Origin: Prevotellaceae bacterium UBA4336
GTDB taxonomy: Bacteria > Bacteroidota > Bacteroidia > Bacteroidales > Bacteroidaceae
Direction of reading: 5' to 3'
DNA length: 10,181 nt
Assembly (NCBI GenBank): GCA_002394305.1
Contig: DGTM01000050.1
Span: forward strand, 1-10,181
The first letter of the stretch is position 1. Every line of letters begins with the position of its first letter. A program made the position numbers and the translations under genes. Under the pieces are notes generated by a model. The model was not told the origin of the DNA. It saw only the letters and a list, made by a program, of their open reading frames with translations, and did not search any database. Below, piece after piece: positions 1-6,893 of this stretch.

Positions 1-82
1 TTTCGGAAGAGCCTAACGCTTTTTCGGGAAGAGCCGGGCGGTGTAGGATGAGCCGGGCTGGATGATGAGACAGAGGGATGTG

Positions 83-1462
83 TCAGAAGAAGCGGAAGCC
101 GGAGCTCTTCTTACTGAAGTAGCGGTCCATCATCTTTATGAGCCCGCTCATGCAGAAGACGACGACGCGGTCGCCTGGCTGGAGCTGTGTGTTACCGTTG
201 ATGAGGTCGCCCTGCGAATCGCCGCGGACGTAGCCGCCGAGGGTGATGCCCTGGGGCAGACGAAGCTCGCGGACGGGCTTTTCGGCGACAATGCTCCCCT
301 CGCCCACCACGATTTCGGCCACATCGGCATTGGCGATGGTGAGGCACTTCACGTTCTGGGCATCCGTGTCGAGCATCATCTGATAGATGCGGCTGGCTGC
401 TATCATCTTCTTGTTGATGATGGTGCCGATGTCGAGTTTCTCGGCCATCGAGACGTAGTCCATGTTCTCGACCATTGCGACGGTCTTGCGCACGCCCATG
501 CGCTTGGCAGCGAGGCAGGCCAGGATGTTTGTCTCCGTCTCGGGCGTGAGGGCACAGAAGGCCTGCATGTCGGAGAGTCCCTCTTCGAGCAGGAGGGCCG
601 TGTTCCGTCCGTCGCCCTGGATGATGCGGATGTCGCTGTCCTCGAGCAGTTCGTTGAGGCGGTGGCAGCGTTCCTCGCTCCGTTCGATTATCTTGACGTT
701 GTAGAAGTCGGGCTTGCCTTCTGCCACGTGTACAGAGGTGCGTCCGCCGCCCATGATCATCACGTTGCGCACGTCGGCATAGTCTTCCTTGCCGACTATC
801 TCGCGGATGTAGCCGATGTGCCGCTTCTTGGTCATGAAGTAGACGATGTCGCCGTTGCGCAGTTCATCGTTGCCCGATGGGATGATGGTGTCGTCGTCGC
901 GCTTGATGGCAACCACATGGTAGGGGGTCTGTGCGTCGCAGAGGTCTCGCAGGGCGATGCCGGTGATGCGGGCTTTCTCGCGCAGCTTGATGCCGAGCAT
1001 GACGAGGGCGCTGTCGGCCACCTCCCAGTACTGCCGCACCCAGGAGCGCTTCAGTCCGTCGAGTATCTCGCGTGCCGCCAGGCCTTCGGGGTAGATGATG
1101 GAGTCGACGCCCATCTGCCGGAAGAGGTCGCTGTACTGCGGCATCGTGTACTCGGCCGTGTCCACCCGGGCGATGGTCTTGCGTGCTCCGAGCGTATGAG
1201 CCAGCATGCAGCAGGTGATGTTGCGTGTCTCCTCGGGTGTGACGGCGATGAAGAGGTCGCACTGGTGGACGCCTCCTTCGCGTAGTCCGCTGATGGAGGT
1301 GGGCGAGACGTTGAGCGTCATGAGGTCGAGGTCGCCGGAATTGAGCAGACGTGCGGTCTTCTCCGGACTCTCGTCGATGAGGATGATGTCCTGGTCTTCG
1401 CGTGAAAGGAGGGCAGCGAGGTGCGAGCCGACGGCTCCGGCTCCGGCAATGACGATTTTCAT
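83..1462 (-). CDS. trkA: Trk potassium uptake regulatory subunit TrkA
   Basis: A cytoplasmic NAD(H)-binding peripheral subunit that gates the TrkH-type K+ channel at the inner membrane. The 459-residue product has the TrkA double layout of two RCK_N plus RCK_C halves. The first Rossmann motif GAGAVG is at residues 7-12, with the acidic ribose-binding residue D30 ending the second strand. The first RCK_C domain is at about 150-225. The second Rossmann fold starts near 233 and carries GGGRTS (238-243), so its last glycine is missing, as is common in second RCK halves; E260 is its acidic residue. The second RCK_C domain is at about 375-450. Length is usual for the family. The ATG start sits directly before the first beta strand. 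It lies 53 bp downstream of dxs on the same strand and is probably co-transcribed. No trkH start is visible in the 82 bp beyond the stop codon, so a partner, if adjacent, begins outside the window. Confidence 0.95.
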   Translation of the reverse strand: MKIVIAGAGAVGSHLAALLSREDQDIILIDESPEKTARLLNSGDLDLMTLNVSPTSISGLREGGVHQCDLFIAVTPEETRNITCCMLAHTLGARKTIARVDTAEYTMPQYSDLFRQMGVDSIIYPEGLAAREILDGLKRSWVRQYWEVADSALVMLGIKLREKARITGIALRDLCDAQTPYHVVAIKRDDDTIIPSGNDELRNGDIVYFMTKKRHIGYIREIVGKEDYADVRNVMIMGGGRTSVHVAEGKPDFYNVKIIERSEERCHRLNELLEDSDIRIIQGDGRNTALLLEEGLSDMQAFCALTPETETNILACLAAKRMGVRKTVAMVENMDYVSMAEKLDIGTIINKKMIAASRIYQMMLDTDAQNVKCLTIANADVAEIVVGEGSIVAEKPVRELRLPQGITLGGYVRGDSQGDLINGNTQLQPGDRVVVFCMSGLIKMMDRYFSKKSSGFRFF

Positions 1463-1497
1463 AATGCAGACAGTTTCTGTTTACAACTATCCAGATT

Positions 1498-1515
1498 CTC
1501 CCCTAAGGTGGGGAG
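1498..1515 (-). repeat. GC-rich hairpin directly after the dxs stop codon
   Basis: CTCCCC (1498-1503) pairs with GGGGAG (1510-1515) across a 6-nt loop, giving a perfect 6-bp GC-rich stem that abuts the dxs stop codon (1516-1518). Read leftward, the stem is followed by AATCTGG and not by a U-run, so it is not a standard intrinsic terminator. Transcription could continue into trkA, with the hairpin acting as a partial attenuator or as a 3'-end protector of dxs mRNA. From memory, C-rich sequences of the form CCCCCTCTGACTCCCC plus an inverted copy recur between genes in Bacteroidales, so this may be one copy of a dispersed repeat. Confidence 0.6.
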
Positions 1516-3411
1516 TCAGAGGGGGTCTTTTATTTGATTCTTTATGTTCTCCACGTCGAGCCCCACGAGATGATAGAGCTCCTCGGGAGTGCCATGTTCC
1601 ACGAATTGGTCGGGCAGGCCGAGCCTCCGCACCTGGGGATGCAGGTCGTGGTCGGCCATGTACTCCAGGACAGCAGAACCCAGTCCGCCTCGGACGACGC
1701 CGTCCTCCACGGTGACGATGCGGCGGCAGCGCGTGCCGACGGCCTGCAGGATGTCCTCGTCGATGGGTTTCAGAAAGCGCATGTCGTAGTGCCAGACCGA
1801 GATTCCCTCATCCCTGAGCTGCCGCACCGCTTCGGCTACGACGTTGCCCAGGGGACCGAGGCTGAGCACGGCTATGTCGTCGCCCTCGCTGAGCAAACGT
1901 CCGCGCCCTATGGGCAGGGCCTCCAAGGGGCAGCGCCAGTCGGTCAGGACACCACGTCCACGCGGATAGCGGATGACGAAAGGACCGCCTCCGGGCAGCT
2001 GAGCCGTGTACATGAGTCGGCGCAACTCGTGCTCGTTCATGGGCGAGCTGATAGTCAGGTTCGGTATGGGACGGAGAGCAGCCAGGTCGAAGGCGCCGTG
2101 ATGCGTAGCGCCGTCCTGCCCCACGAGGCCTGCACGGTCGAAGCAGAAGACGACGGGCAGACGGCACAGGCAGACGTCGTGGATGATGTTGTCGAAGGCC
2201 CTCTGTGCGAAGGAGGAGTAGATGTTGCAGAAGGGAATAAGGCCCTCCTTAGCCAGTCCGCCCGAGAAGGTGACGGCATGCCCCTCGGCAATGCCGACAT
2301 CGAAGGTACGCTCGGGCATCTCGCGCATCATGATGGAGAGGCTGCAACCCGTAGCCATAGCCGGCGTGATGCCCACTATGCGGTCGTTGCTGCGGGCCAG
2401 TTCAAGCAGCGTCTCGCCGAAGACGTCCTGATACTTAGGCGGCAGGCCCTCGGTGTCGTCCTTCAGACGTTCGCCAGTCTCGGGGTCGTACTTGCCTGGA
2501 GCATGATAGACAGTGGGATTCTGCTCGGCAGCCTGGAAACCTTTGCCTTTGACGGTATGCAGATGCAGGAGCTTGGGGCCGGTCATGTCCTTTATCTGTC
2601 GGAGCGTGCCGACAAGCTCTATGACGTTATGGCCGTCGATGGGACCGAAGTAGCGGATGTTCAGTCCCTCGAAGATGTTCTGCTGGTCGTTGAGCAGGGA
2701 CTTCAGTGAGTTGTTGAAGCGCAGTATCTTCCGCCTTCTGTTCTCGCTGAGCAGGCCCCACTTCACGAGCTTCTGCGAGGTGCGGAAGCGGATGCTGTTG
2801 TAGAGGCTCGACGTGTGCAACTGGTGCAGATAATGCTTCATGCCGCCCACACTGCGGTCGATGCTCATGTTATTGTCGTTGAGGATGATGAGGAGGTCAT
2901 TGGGGGTGCTGCTGACGTTGTTCAGCCCCTCGAAGGCCAGACCGCCGCTCATGCTGCCGTCGCCGATTACGGCCACGACCTTCCTGCTGTCCTCGCCACG
3001 CCGATGTGCTGCGACAGCCATTCCCAATGCTGCCGAGATACTGTTGGAAGCATGTCCGCAGGCGAAGGTATCATACTCGCTCTCATCGGGCGAAGGGAAC
3101 GGGCGAAGGCCGCCCAGGTGCCGGTAGGTGGGGAAAGCCTCCCGCCTGCCCGTCAGTATCTTGTGGCCTGCTGCCTGATGCCCCACGTCCCAGACGATGC
3201 GGTCGTAGGGCGTGTCGAAGACATAGTGCAGGGCCACCGTGAGCTCCACCACGCCCAGGCTACTGGCAAAGTGGCCGGGGTTGCTGGCCATTTCGCGAAT
3301 GATTTCCAGCCTCAGCTCGTGGCAGACCTGCGGCAGCGACTCGATGGGCAAACTCCGAAGGTCGGCAGGGATATGTATCTTCTTTAACAGCTCTAAAGGC
3401 TCTTCTTTCAC
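1516..3411 (-). CDS. dxs: 1-deoxy-D-xylulose-5-phosphate synthase (Dxs)
   Basis: A cytoplasmic, thiamine-diphosphate-dependent enzyme that condenses pyruvate and glyceraldehyde 3-phosphate to DXP, the entry step of the MEP isoprenoid pathway. The 631-residue product has the full three-domain Dxs layout. In the N-terminal domain are H47 (in NPGHF), H78 (in DVGHQ), and the ThDP/Mg motif GDG at 150-152 with N180 (in NDNNMS). In the central domain are the catalytic glutamate E376 (in IAEGHAV), DGATHHG with H437, and R481 in IRYPRG. The C-terminal domain has the VEDGVVRGGLG segment near 568-578. The start is GTG, not ATG: the next Met is residue 41, too deep, and the N-terminal LRSLPIESLPQVCHELR segment fits the family. 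An A-rich 5' leader replaces a Shine-Dalgarno site. The last codons (D-P-L-stop) lie inside a C-rich sequence that runs into a hairpin, so the extreme C-terminus may derive from an intergenic repeat. It is the first gene of the leftward unit, ahead of trkA. Confidence 0.96.
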   Translation of the reverse strand: MKEEPLELLKKIHIPADLRSLPIESLPQVCHELRLEIIREMASNPGHFASSLGVVELTVALHYVFDTPYDRIVWDVGHQAAGHKILTGRREAFPTYRHLGGLRPFPSPDESEYDTFACGHASNSISAALGMAVAAHRRGEDSRKVVAVIGDGSMSGGLAFEGLNNVSSTPNDLLIILNDNNMSIDRSVGGMKHYLHQLHTSSLYNSIRFRTSQKLVKWGLLSENRRRKILRFNNSLKSLLNDQQNIFEGLNIRYFGPIDGHNVIELVGTLRQIKDMTGPKLLHLHTVKGKGFQAAEQNPTVYHAPGKYDPETGERLKDDTEGLPPKYQDVFGETLLELARSNDRIVGITPAMATGCSLSIMMREMPERTFDVGIAEGHAVTFSGGLAKEGLIPFCNIYSSFAQRAFDNIIHDVCLCRLPVVFCFDRAGLVGQDGATHHGAFDLAALRPIPNLTISSPMNEHELRRLMYTAQLPGGGPFVIRYPRGRGVLTDWRCPLEALPIGRGRLLSEGDDIAVLSLGPLGNVVAEAVRQLRDEGISVWHYDMRFLKPIDEDILQAVGTRCRRIVTVEDGVVRGGLGSAVLEYMADHDLHPQVRRLGLPDQFVEHGTPEELYHLVGLDVENIKNQIKDPL

Positions 3412-3433
3412 GCTTTTTGTTCTTTTTTATTTG

Positions 3434-3441
3434 CAAAGTTA
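3434..3441 (-). promoter_or_regulatory. Predicted -7 promoter element for dxs-trkA
   Basis: Read leftward, the sequence is TAACTTTG, an exact match to the Bacteroidetes primary-sigma -7 consensus TAnnTTTG. It ends 22 nt before the dxs GTG, which predicts a very short A-rich leader of about 15 nt. No clear -33 TTTG is visible at the expected distance upstream. It forms an inverted pair with the matching element on the other strand at 3464-3471. Confidence 0.55.
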
Positions 3442-3463
3442 AGCATTTTAGCGGAGTTTTATG

Positions 3464-3471
3464 TAATTTTG
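3464..3471 (+). promoter_or_regulatory. Predicted -7 promoter element for the rightward operon
   Basis: TAATTTTG matches TAnnTTTG exactly. It lies 27 nt before the preferred ATG of the GSCFA gene (3499), giving a leader of about 20 nt. The alternative in-frame TTG at 3469 falls inside this element, which argues against that start codon. No convincing -33 TTTG is seen about 20 bp upstream; that position overlaps the opposing -7 element. Confidence 0.55.
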
Positions 3472-3498
3472 CACGATAAATTTCATTATTCTACAGGA

Positions 3499-4455
3499 AT
3501 GAGAGAGGAAGGAGCCGTTTTCCGTACCATAGTAGACGTGCCTGAATGGCCCGTCCGCATGCAGACACACCACCGCTTCGTGCTGCTCGGTTCGTGCTTC
3601 GCGCAAAGCATTGGCGAACGTTTCCAGAGCTTCGGGCTCAGTGCCGTCTGCAACCCGCTGGGCGTAACATACAATCCCGAGAGCATCGCCGTGCAGGTAC
3701 GTCAGGCTCTCCGCGCAGAGGACGGGCTTCCGCTCTTCCGCTCGGACGGCTGGTGGCACTGCTGGTGGACGGGGACGCTCTTCGGCGCGACAGAGGAGGA
3801 CGCACTCCGCCGGGAGGTGCAGGAGGCGTTCGCGCAGCTCGGGGACGCCTTGCGACGGGCCGACTTTCTCTTCGTCACACTGGGCACGAACGTCTGTTAC
3901 CGGCTGAAGGAGAACGGCATGACGGTGACGAACTGCCACAAGGCGCCAGGCTCGCTCTTTGAGGAAGCGACGCTGGACCTCCGGGCATGCACCGACATCC
4001 TGGCCGGCATGCTGGAACTGCTGCGGCAGGAATGTCCGAAGCTGCGTGTCGTCTTCACCGTCAGTCCCTACCGCTATGCGAAGTACGGCTTCCACGGCAG
4101 CCAGCTGGCAAAGGCGACGCTTCTGCTTGCCGTCGACGAGCTGTGCCGACGCTACCCGGAGCAGACCAACTACTTCCCTGCCTACGAGCTGCTGCTCGAC
4201 GACCTGCGCGACTACCGCTTCTATGCCGACGACATGATACACCCCGCGCCTGCTGCCGTCGGCTACATCTGGCAACGGCTGACGCAGAGCTGCATGGACC
4301 AGACGCTGAGGCAGTACCTGGAGCTCTACGCCCCGGTGCGTTCTGCCCTCATGCACAGGCCCAAGCAGGGAGAGACGGCCGACTACCTGGCCTTCCACAA
4401 AGCTGCGGAGGCGAAAGCACGCCTGCTGCAGGAGAAATACGGAGTCAACATCTAA
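3499..4455 (+). CDS. GSCFA-domain (SGNH-hydrolase-like) protein
   Basis: A 318-residue protein of the GSCFA family, uncharacterised proteins related to SGNH/GDSL hydrolases; the substrate is unknown. The family signature GSCFA is at residues 31-35, with its Ser as the presumed nucleophile. A second conserved block, TLGTN, lies in the N-terminal half. A TVSPYR...HGSQLAKATLLLA block follows. Near the C-terminus, the NYFPAYELLLDDLRDYRFYADDMIHP stretch ends in a D-x-x-H-type element that would supply the Asp/His of a catalytic triad. No signal peptide or membrane segment is seen, so it is probably cytoplasmic. I chose ATG 3499 because the longer TTG start at 3469 overlaps the predicted promoter element; AGGA sits immediately before the ATG. 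It is the first gene of the rightward unit, 23 nt upstream of murF-alr. That pairing is common in Bacteroidales and suggests an envelope-related role (inference). Confidence 0.88.
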   Translation: MREEGAVFRTIVDVPEWPVRMQTHHRFVLLGSCFAQSIGERFQSFGLSAVCNPLGVTYNPESIAVQVRQALRAEDGLPLFRSDGWWHCWWTGTLFGATEEDALRREVQEAFAQLGDALRRADFLFVTLGTNVCYRLKENGMTVTNCHKAPGSLFEEATLDLRACTDILAGMLELLRQECPKLRVVFTVSPYRYAKYGFHGSQLAKATLLLAVDELCRRYPEQTNYFPAYELLLDDLRDYRFYADDMIHPAPAAVGYIWQRLTQSCMDQTLRQYLELYAPVRSALMHRPKQGETADYLAFHKAAEAKARLLQEKYGVNI

Positions 4456-4478
4456 GTCTAAAGAACACGTATATAATA

Positions 4479-6863
4479 ATGTATAGCACACAAGAAATAA
4501 AAAGCATCATAGGAGCACGAAGCCAGGAATGTTCGTCACGCCAGATAGACTGGCTGCTGACGGACAGCCGCAGCCTCTGCTTCCCCGAGTCGACACTCTT
4601 CTTTGCCCTTCGCACCAGTCGCGGCGACGGACACCGGTACATTGCCGAACTCTACAGGCGAGGGGTTCGTGCCTTCGTCGTAGACGAAACGTTCTCCCCG
4701 CAGAAAGGCATGGAGGATGCCGACTTCCTCGCTGTGCCCGACACGCTGCGGGCTCTGCAGACATTGGCGGCACACCACCGTTCGCGTTTCCACATCCCCG
4801 TCATCGGCATCACAGGCAGCAACGGCAAGACGCTCGTCAAGGAGTGGCTCTACCAGTTGCTGGCACCGGACTTCACCGTCACCCGCAGTCCGCGCAGCTA
4901 CAACTCGCAGATTGGTGTGCCCCTCTCCGTGTGGGGACTTTGGGAGAAGAGCCAGGTGGGAATCTTCGAAGCCGCTATCTCGGAGCCGAACGAGATGGAG
5001 GCATTGCAACGCATCATCAGGCCGACCATCGGCATCTTCACCAGCCTGGGCAGTGCACACCAGGAGAACTTCACGTCGATGGAAGAGAAGTGCTGCGAGA
5101 AGCTCCGGCTCATGCAGGATGCCGAGGTCATCATCTATCCAGCGGGCAACCCGGTCATCGAGGCGTGTATCCGCAGGATGGGCGACCAGGCCAAGGGGAA
5201 GACGGGGCGGCTCGTTGCCTGCCCCAGCACGGGAAACGCCTTCGAGGACAACAAGGCCCTGTGCCGTGCGGCATGCAGGGAGATGGGGCTGGGCGAAGAC
5301 ATCATAGAGGAACGGCTGCGAGCCCTGGAGCCCGTGGCAATGCGCCTCGAGGTGAAGGACGGACAAAGGGACTGCACACTCATCAACGACTCCTACAACA
5401 GCGACCTGAGCAGTCTGGACATCGCCCTGGACTTCATGAACCGCCGCCCCGAGAAGCAGGGCAGGCAGCGTACGCTCATACTGAGCGACATCCAGCAGAG
5501 CGGCGTCCCGCCCAGAATCTTCTACACGCATCTGGCCGAAATGCTGGAGCAACGCGGCATCAACAACCTGATTGCCGTGGGCGAAGTCATCTCTGCCCAC
5601 AGCGATTGTTTCGGGCACCTGCCCGTCTGCTGCCGTTTCTTCCCCGACACAGAGGCGCTGCTGCGCGACGGGCTCCTGTCCTCCCTGGAGCACCAGCTCA
5701 TCCTCATCAAGGGCGCACGCAGCTTCCACTTCGAACGCATCACGGACCGGCTGGAGAGGAAGGTGCATGAGACCATCCTGGAAGTAAACCTCAGCGCCAT
5801 CGTCGACAACCTCAACTACTACCGCTCCTTCATGAAGCCCGAGACGAAGATGGTGTGCATGGTGAAGGCCGACGCCTACGGAGCCGGTGCGGTGGAAGTT
5901 GCCAAGACGCTGCAAGAGCACCGCGTGGACTACCTTGCCGTGGCCCTTGCCGACGAGGGCGTGACGCTCCGGCAGAAAGGCATCACGGCCAACATCATGA
6001 TTATGAACCCCGAGATGAGCAGCTTCGGCACGCTCTTCCAGTACAGGCTGGAGCCCGAGATATACAGCTTCCGCCTGCTCGATGCCCTCATCCGCGCAGC
6101 AGAGCACGAGGGCATCACGGACTTCCCCGTCCACATCAAGCTGGACACCGGCATGCACCGCCTGGGCTTCGACCCCGAGAAGGACTTGCCGCAGCTCATC
6201 AGTCGGCTCGGGCGGCAGACGGCACTCCTGCCGCGCTCCGTCTTCTCGCACTTCGTGGGCAGCGACTCGGAGGACTTCGACACGTTCTCCGACCGGCAGT
6301 ACCAGCTCTTCCTCCGTGGCAGCAAGGCCTTGCAGGAAGCCTTCCCCCACCCCATCCTCCGGCACATCTGCAACAGCGCGGGCATCGAGCGCTTCCCCGA
6401 CAGACACCTCGACATGGTGCGGCTCGGGCTCGGGCTCTACGGCATCAACAGCCGCAACAACGAGACCATACACAACGTCAGCACCCTGCGCACCACCATC
6501 CTGCAGATACACGACGTGCCGGCAGGCGACAGCGTGGGCTACAGCCGCCGCACCGTCGTGGAGCGCGACAGCCGCATTGCCAGCCTTCCCATCGGATATG
6601 CCGACGGGCTGAACCGACTGCTCGGGTGTCGCAGAGGCTATTGCCTGGTGAACGGACAGAGAGCGGAATACGTGGGGAACATCTGCATGGATGTCTGCAT
6701 GATAGACGTCACCGACATTCCTTGCCGGGAGGGCGATGCGGCAACCATCTTCGGCGAGGGGCTGCCTGTCTCGGAGCTGGCACGGCGATGCGGCACCATC
6801 CCCTACGAGATACTGACTGGCATTGCCCCCAGGGTGAAGCACATCTACTACGAAGACAAATGA
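4479..6863 (+). CDS. murF-alr: Bifunctional MurF ligase / alanine racemase
   Basis: A two-enzyme fusion of 794 residues. The N-terminal half is UDP-MurNAc-tripeptide:D-Ala-D-Ala ligase (MurF), the last cytoplasmic step of the peptidoglycan precursor pathway. It shows TDSR near the N-terminus, the ATP-binding loop GITGSNGKT at 110-118 with K117, the SYNSQIGVP segment, EAAISEPNEM, and NDSYNSDLSSLD, the MurF substrate and C-terminal-domain motif. From about residue 430 the protein is a fold-type III alanine racemase: the PLP lysine is K463 in MVKADAYGAG, followed by HIKLDTGMHRLGF, HICNSAGIERFP, the second catalytic Tyr688 in DSVGYSRR, the GYADGLNR motif, and GNICMDVCMIDVTD. All key residues of both active sites are present. 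The ATG at 4479 gives the right MurF N-terminus; upstream codons in this frame overlap the GSCFA gene and are not coding. The fusion links production of D-Ala to its use and is typical of Bacteroidetes. Confidence 0.96.
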   Translation: MYSTQEIKSIIGARSQECSSRQIDWLLTDSRSLCFPESTLFFALRTSRGDGHRYIAELYRRGVRAFVVDETFSPQKGMEDADFLAVPDTLRALQTLAAHHRSRFHIPVIGITGSNGKTLVKEWLYQLLAPDFTVTRSPRSYNSQIGVPLSVWGLWEKSQVGIFEAAISEPNEMEALQRIIRPTIGIFTSLGSAHQENFTSMEEKCCEKLRLMQDAEVIIYPAGNPVIEACIRRMGDQAKGKTGRLVACPSTGNAFEDNKALCRAACREMGLGEDIIEERLRALEPVAMRLEVKDGQRDCTLINDSYNSDLSSLDIALDFMNRRPEKQGRQRTLILSDIQQSGVPPRIFYTHLAEMLEQRGINNLIAVGEVISAHSDCFGHLPVCCRFFPDTEALLRDGLLSSLEHQLILIKGARSFHFERITDRLERKVHETILEVNLSAIVDNLNYYRSFMKPETKMVCMVKADAYGAGAVEVAKTLQEHRVDYLAVALADEGVTLRQKGITANIMIMNPEMSSFGTLFQYRLEPEIYSFRLLDALIRAAEHEGITDFPVHIKLDTGMHRLGFDPEKDLPQLISRLGRQTALLPRSVFSHFVGSDSEDFDTFSDRQYQLFLRGSKALQEAFPHPILRHICNSAGIERFPDRHLDMVRLGLGLYGINSRNNETIHNVSTLRTTILQIHDVPAGDSVGYSRRTVVERDSRIASLPIGYADGLNRLLGCRRGYCLVNGQRAEYVGNICMDVCMIDVTDIPCREGDAATIFGEGLPVSELARRCGTIPYEILTGIAPRVKHIYYEDK

Positions 6864-6893
6864 CAACGACCAAAACAACCTAAACACACAACT

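Noticed and set aside
62..1285. Long rightward reading frame opposite trkA
   Set aside because: It is antisense to a clear TrkA protein and shows no family motif. GC-rich coding DNA commonly leaves the opposite frame open.
1470..1480. ACAG-TTT-CTGT dyad just upstream of trkA as an operator
   Set aside because: A 4-bp stem is expected by chance, and no regulator or promoter element supports it.
1534..2709. Long rightward reading frame opposite dxs
   Set aside because: It is antisense to a complete Dxs with all catalytic residues and has no recognisable domain.
3469..3498. TTG start for the GSCFA gene
   Set aside because: The TTG lies inside the predicted -7 promoter element, so it would not be in the transcript. 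ATG 3499 gives a sensible N-terminus.
3987..4478. In-frame upstream extension of murF-alr, giving a 958-residue protein
   Set aside because: These codons overlap the GSCFA gene in another frame and do not resemble MurF. The MurF N-terminus begins at the ATG at 4479.
4536..6887. 783-residue leftward frame opposite murF-alr
   Set aside because: It is a shadow of the murF-alr codons. The Val/Ala/His/Asp-rich composition is typical of an antisense frame in GC-rich DNA.
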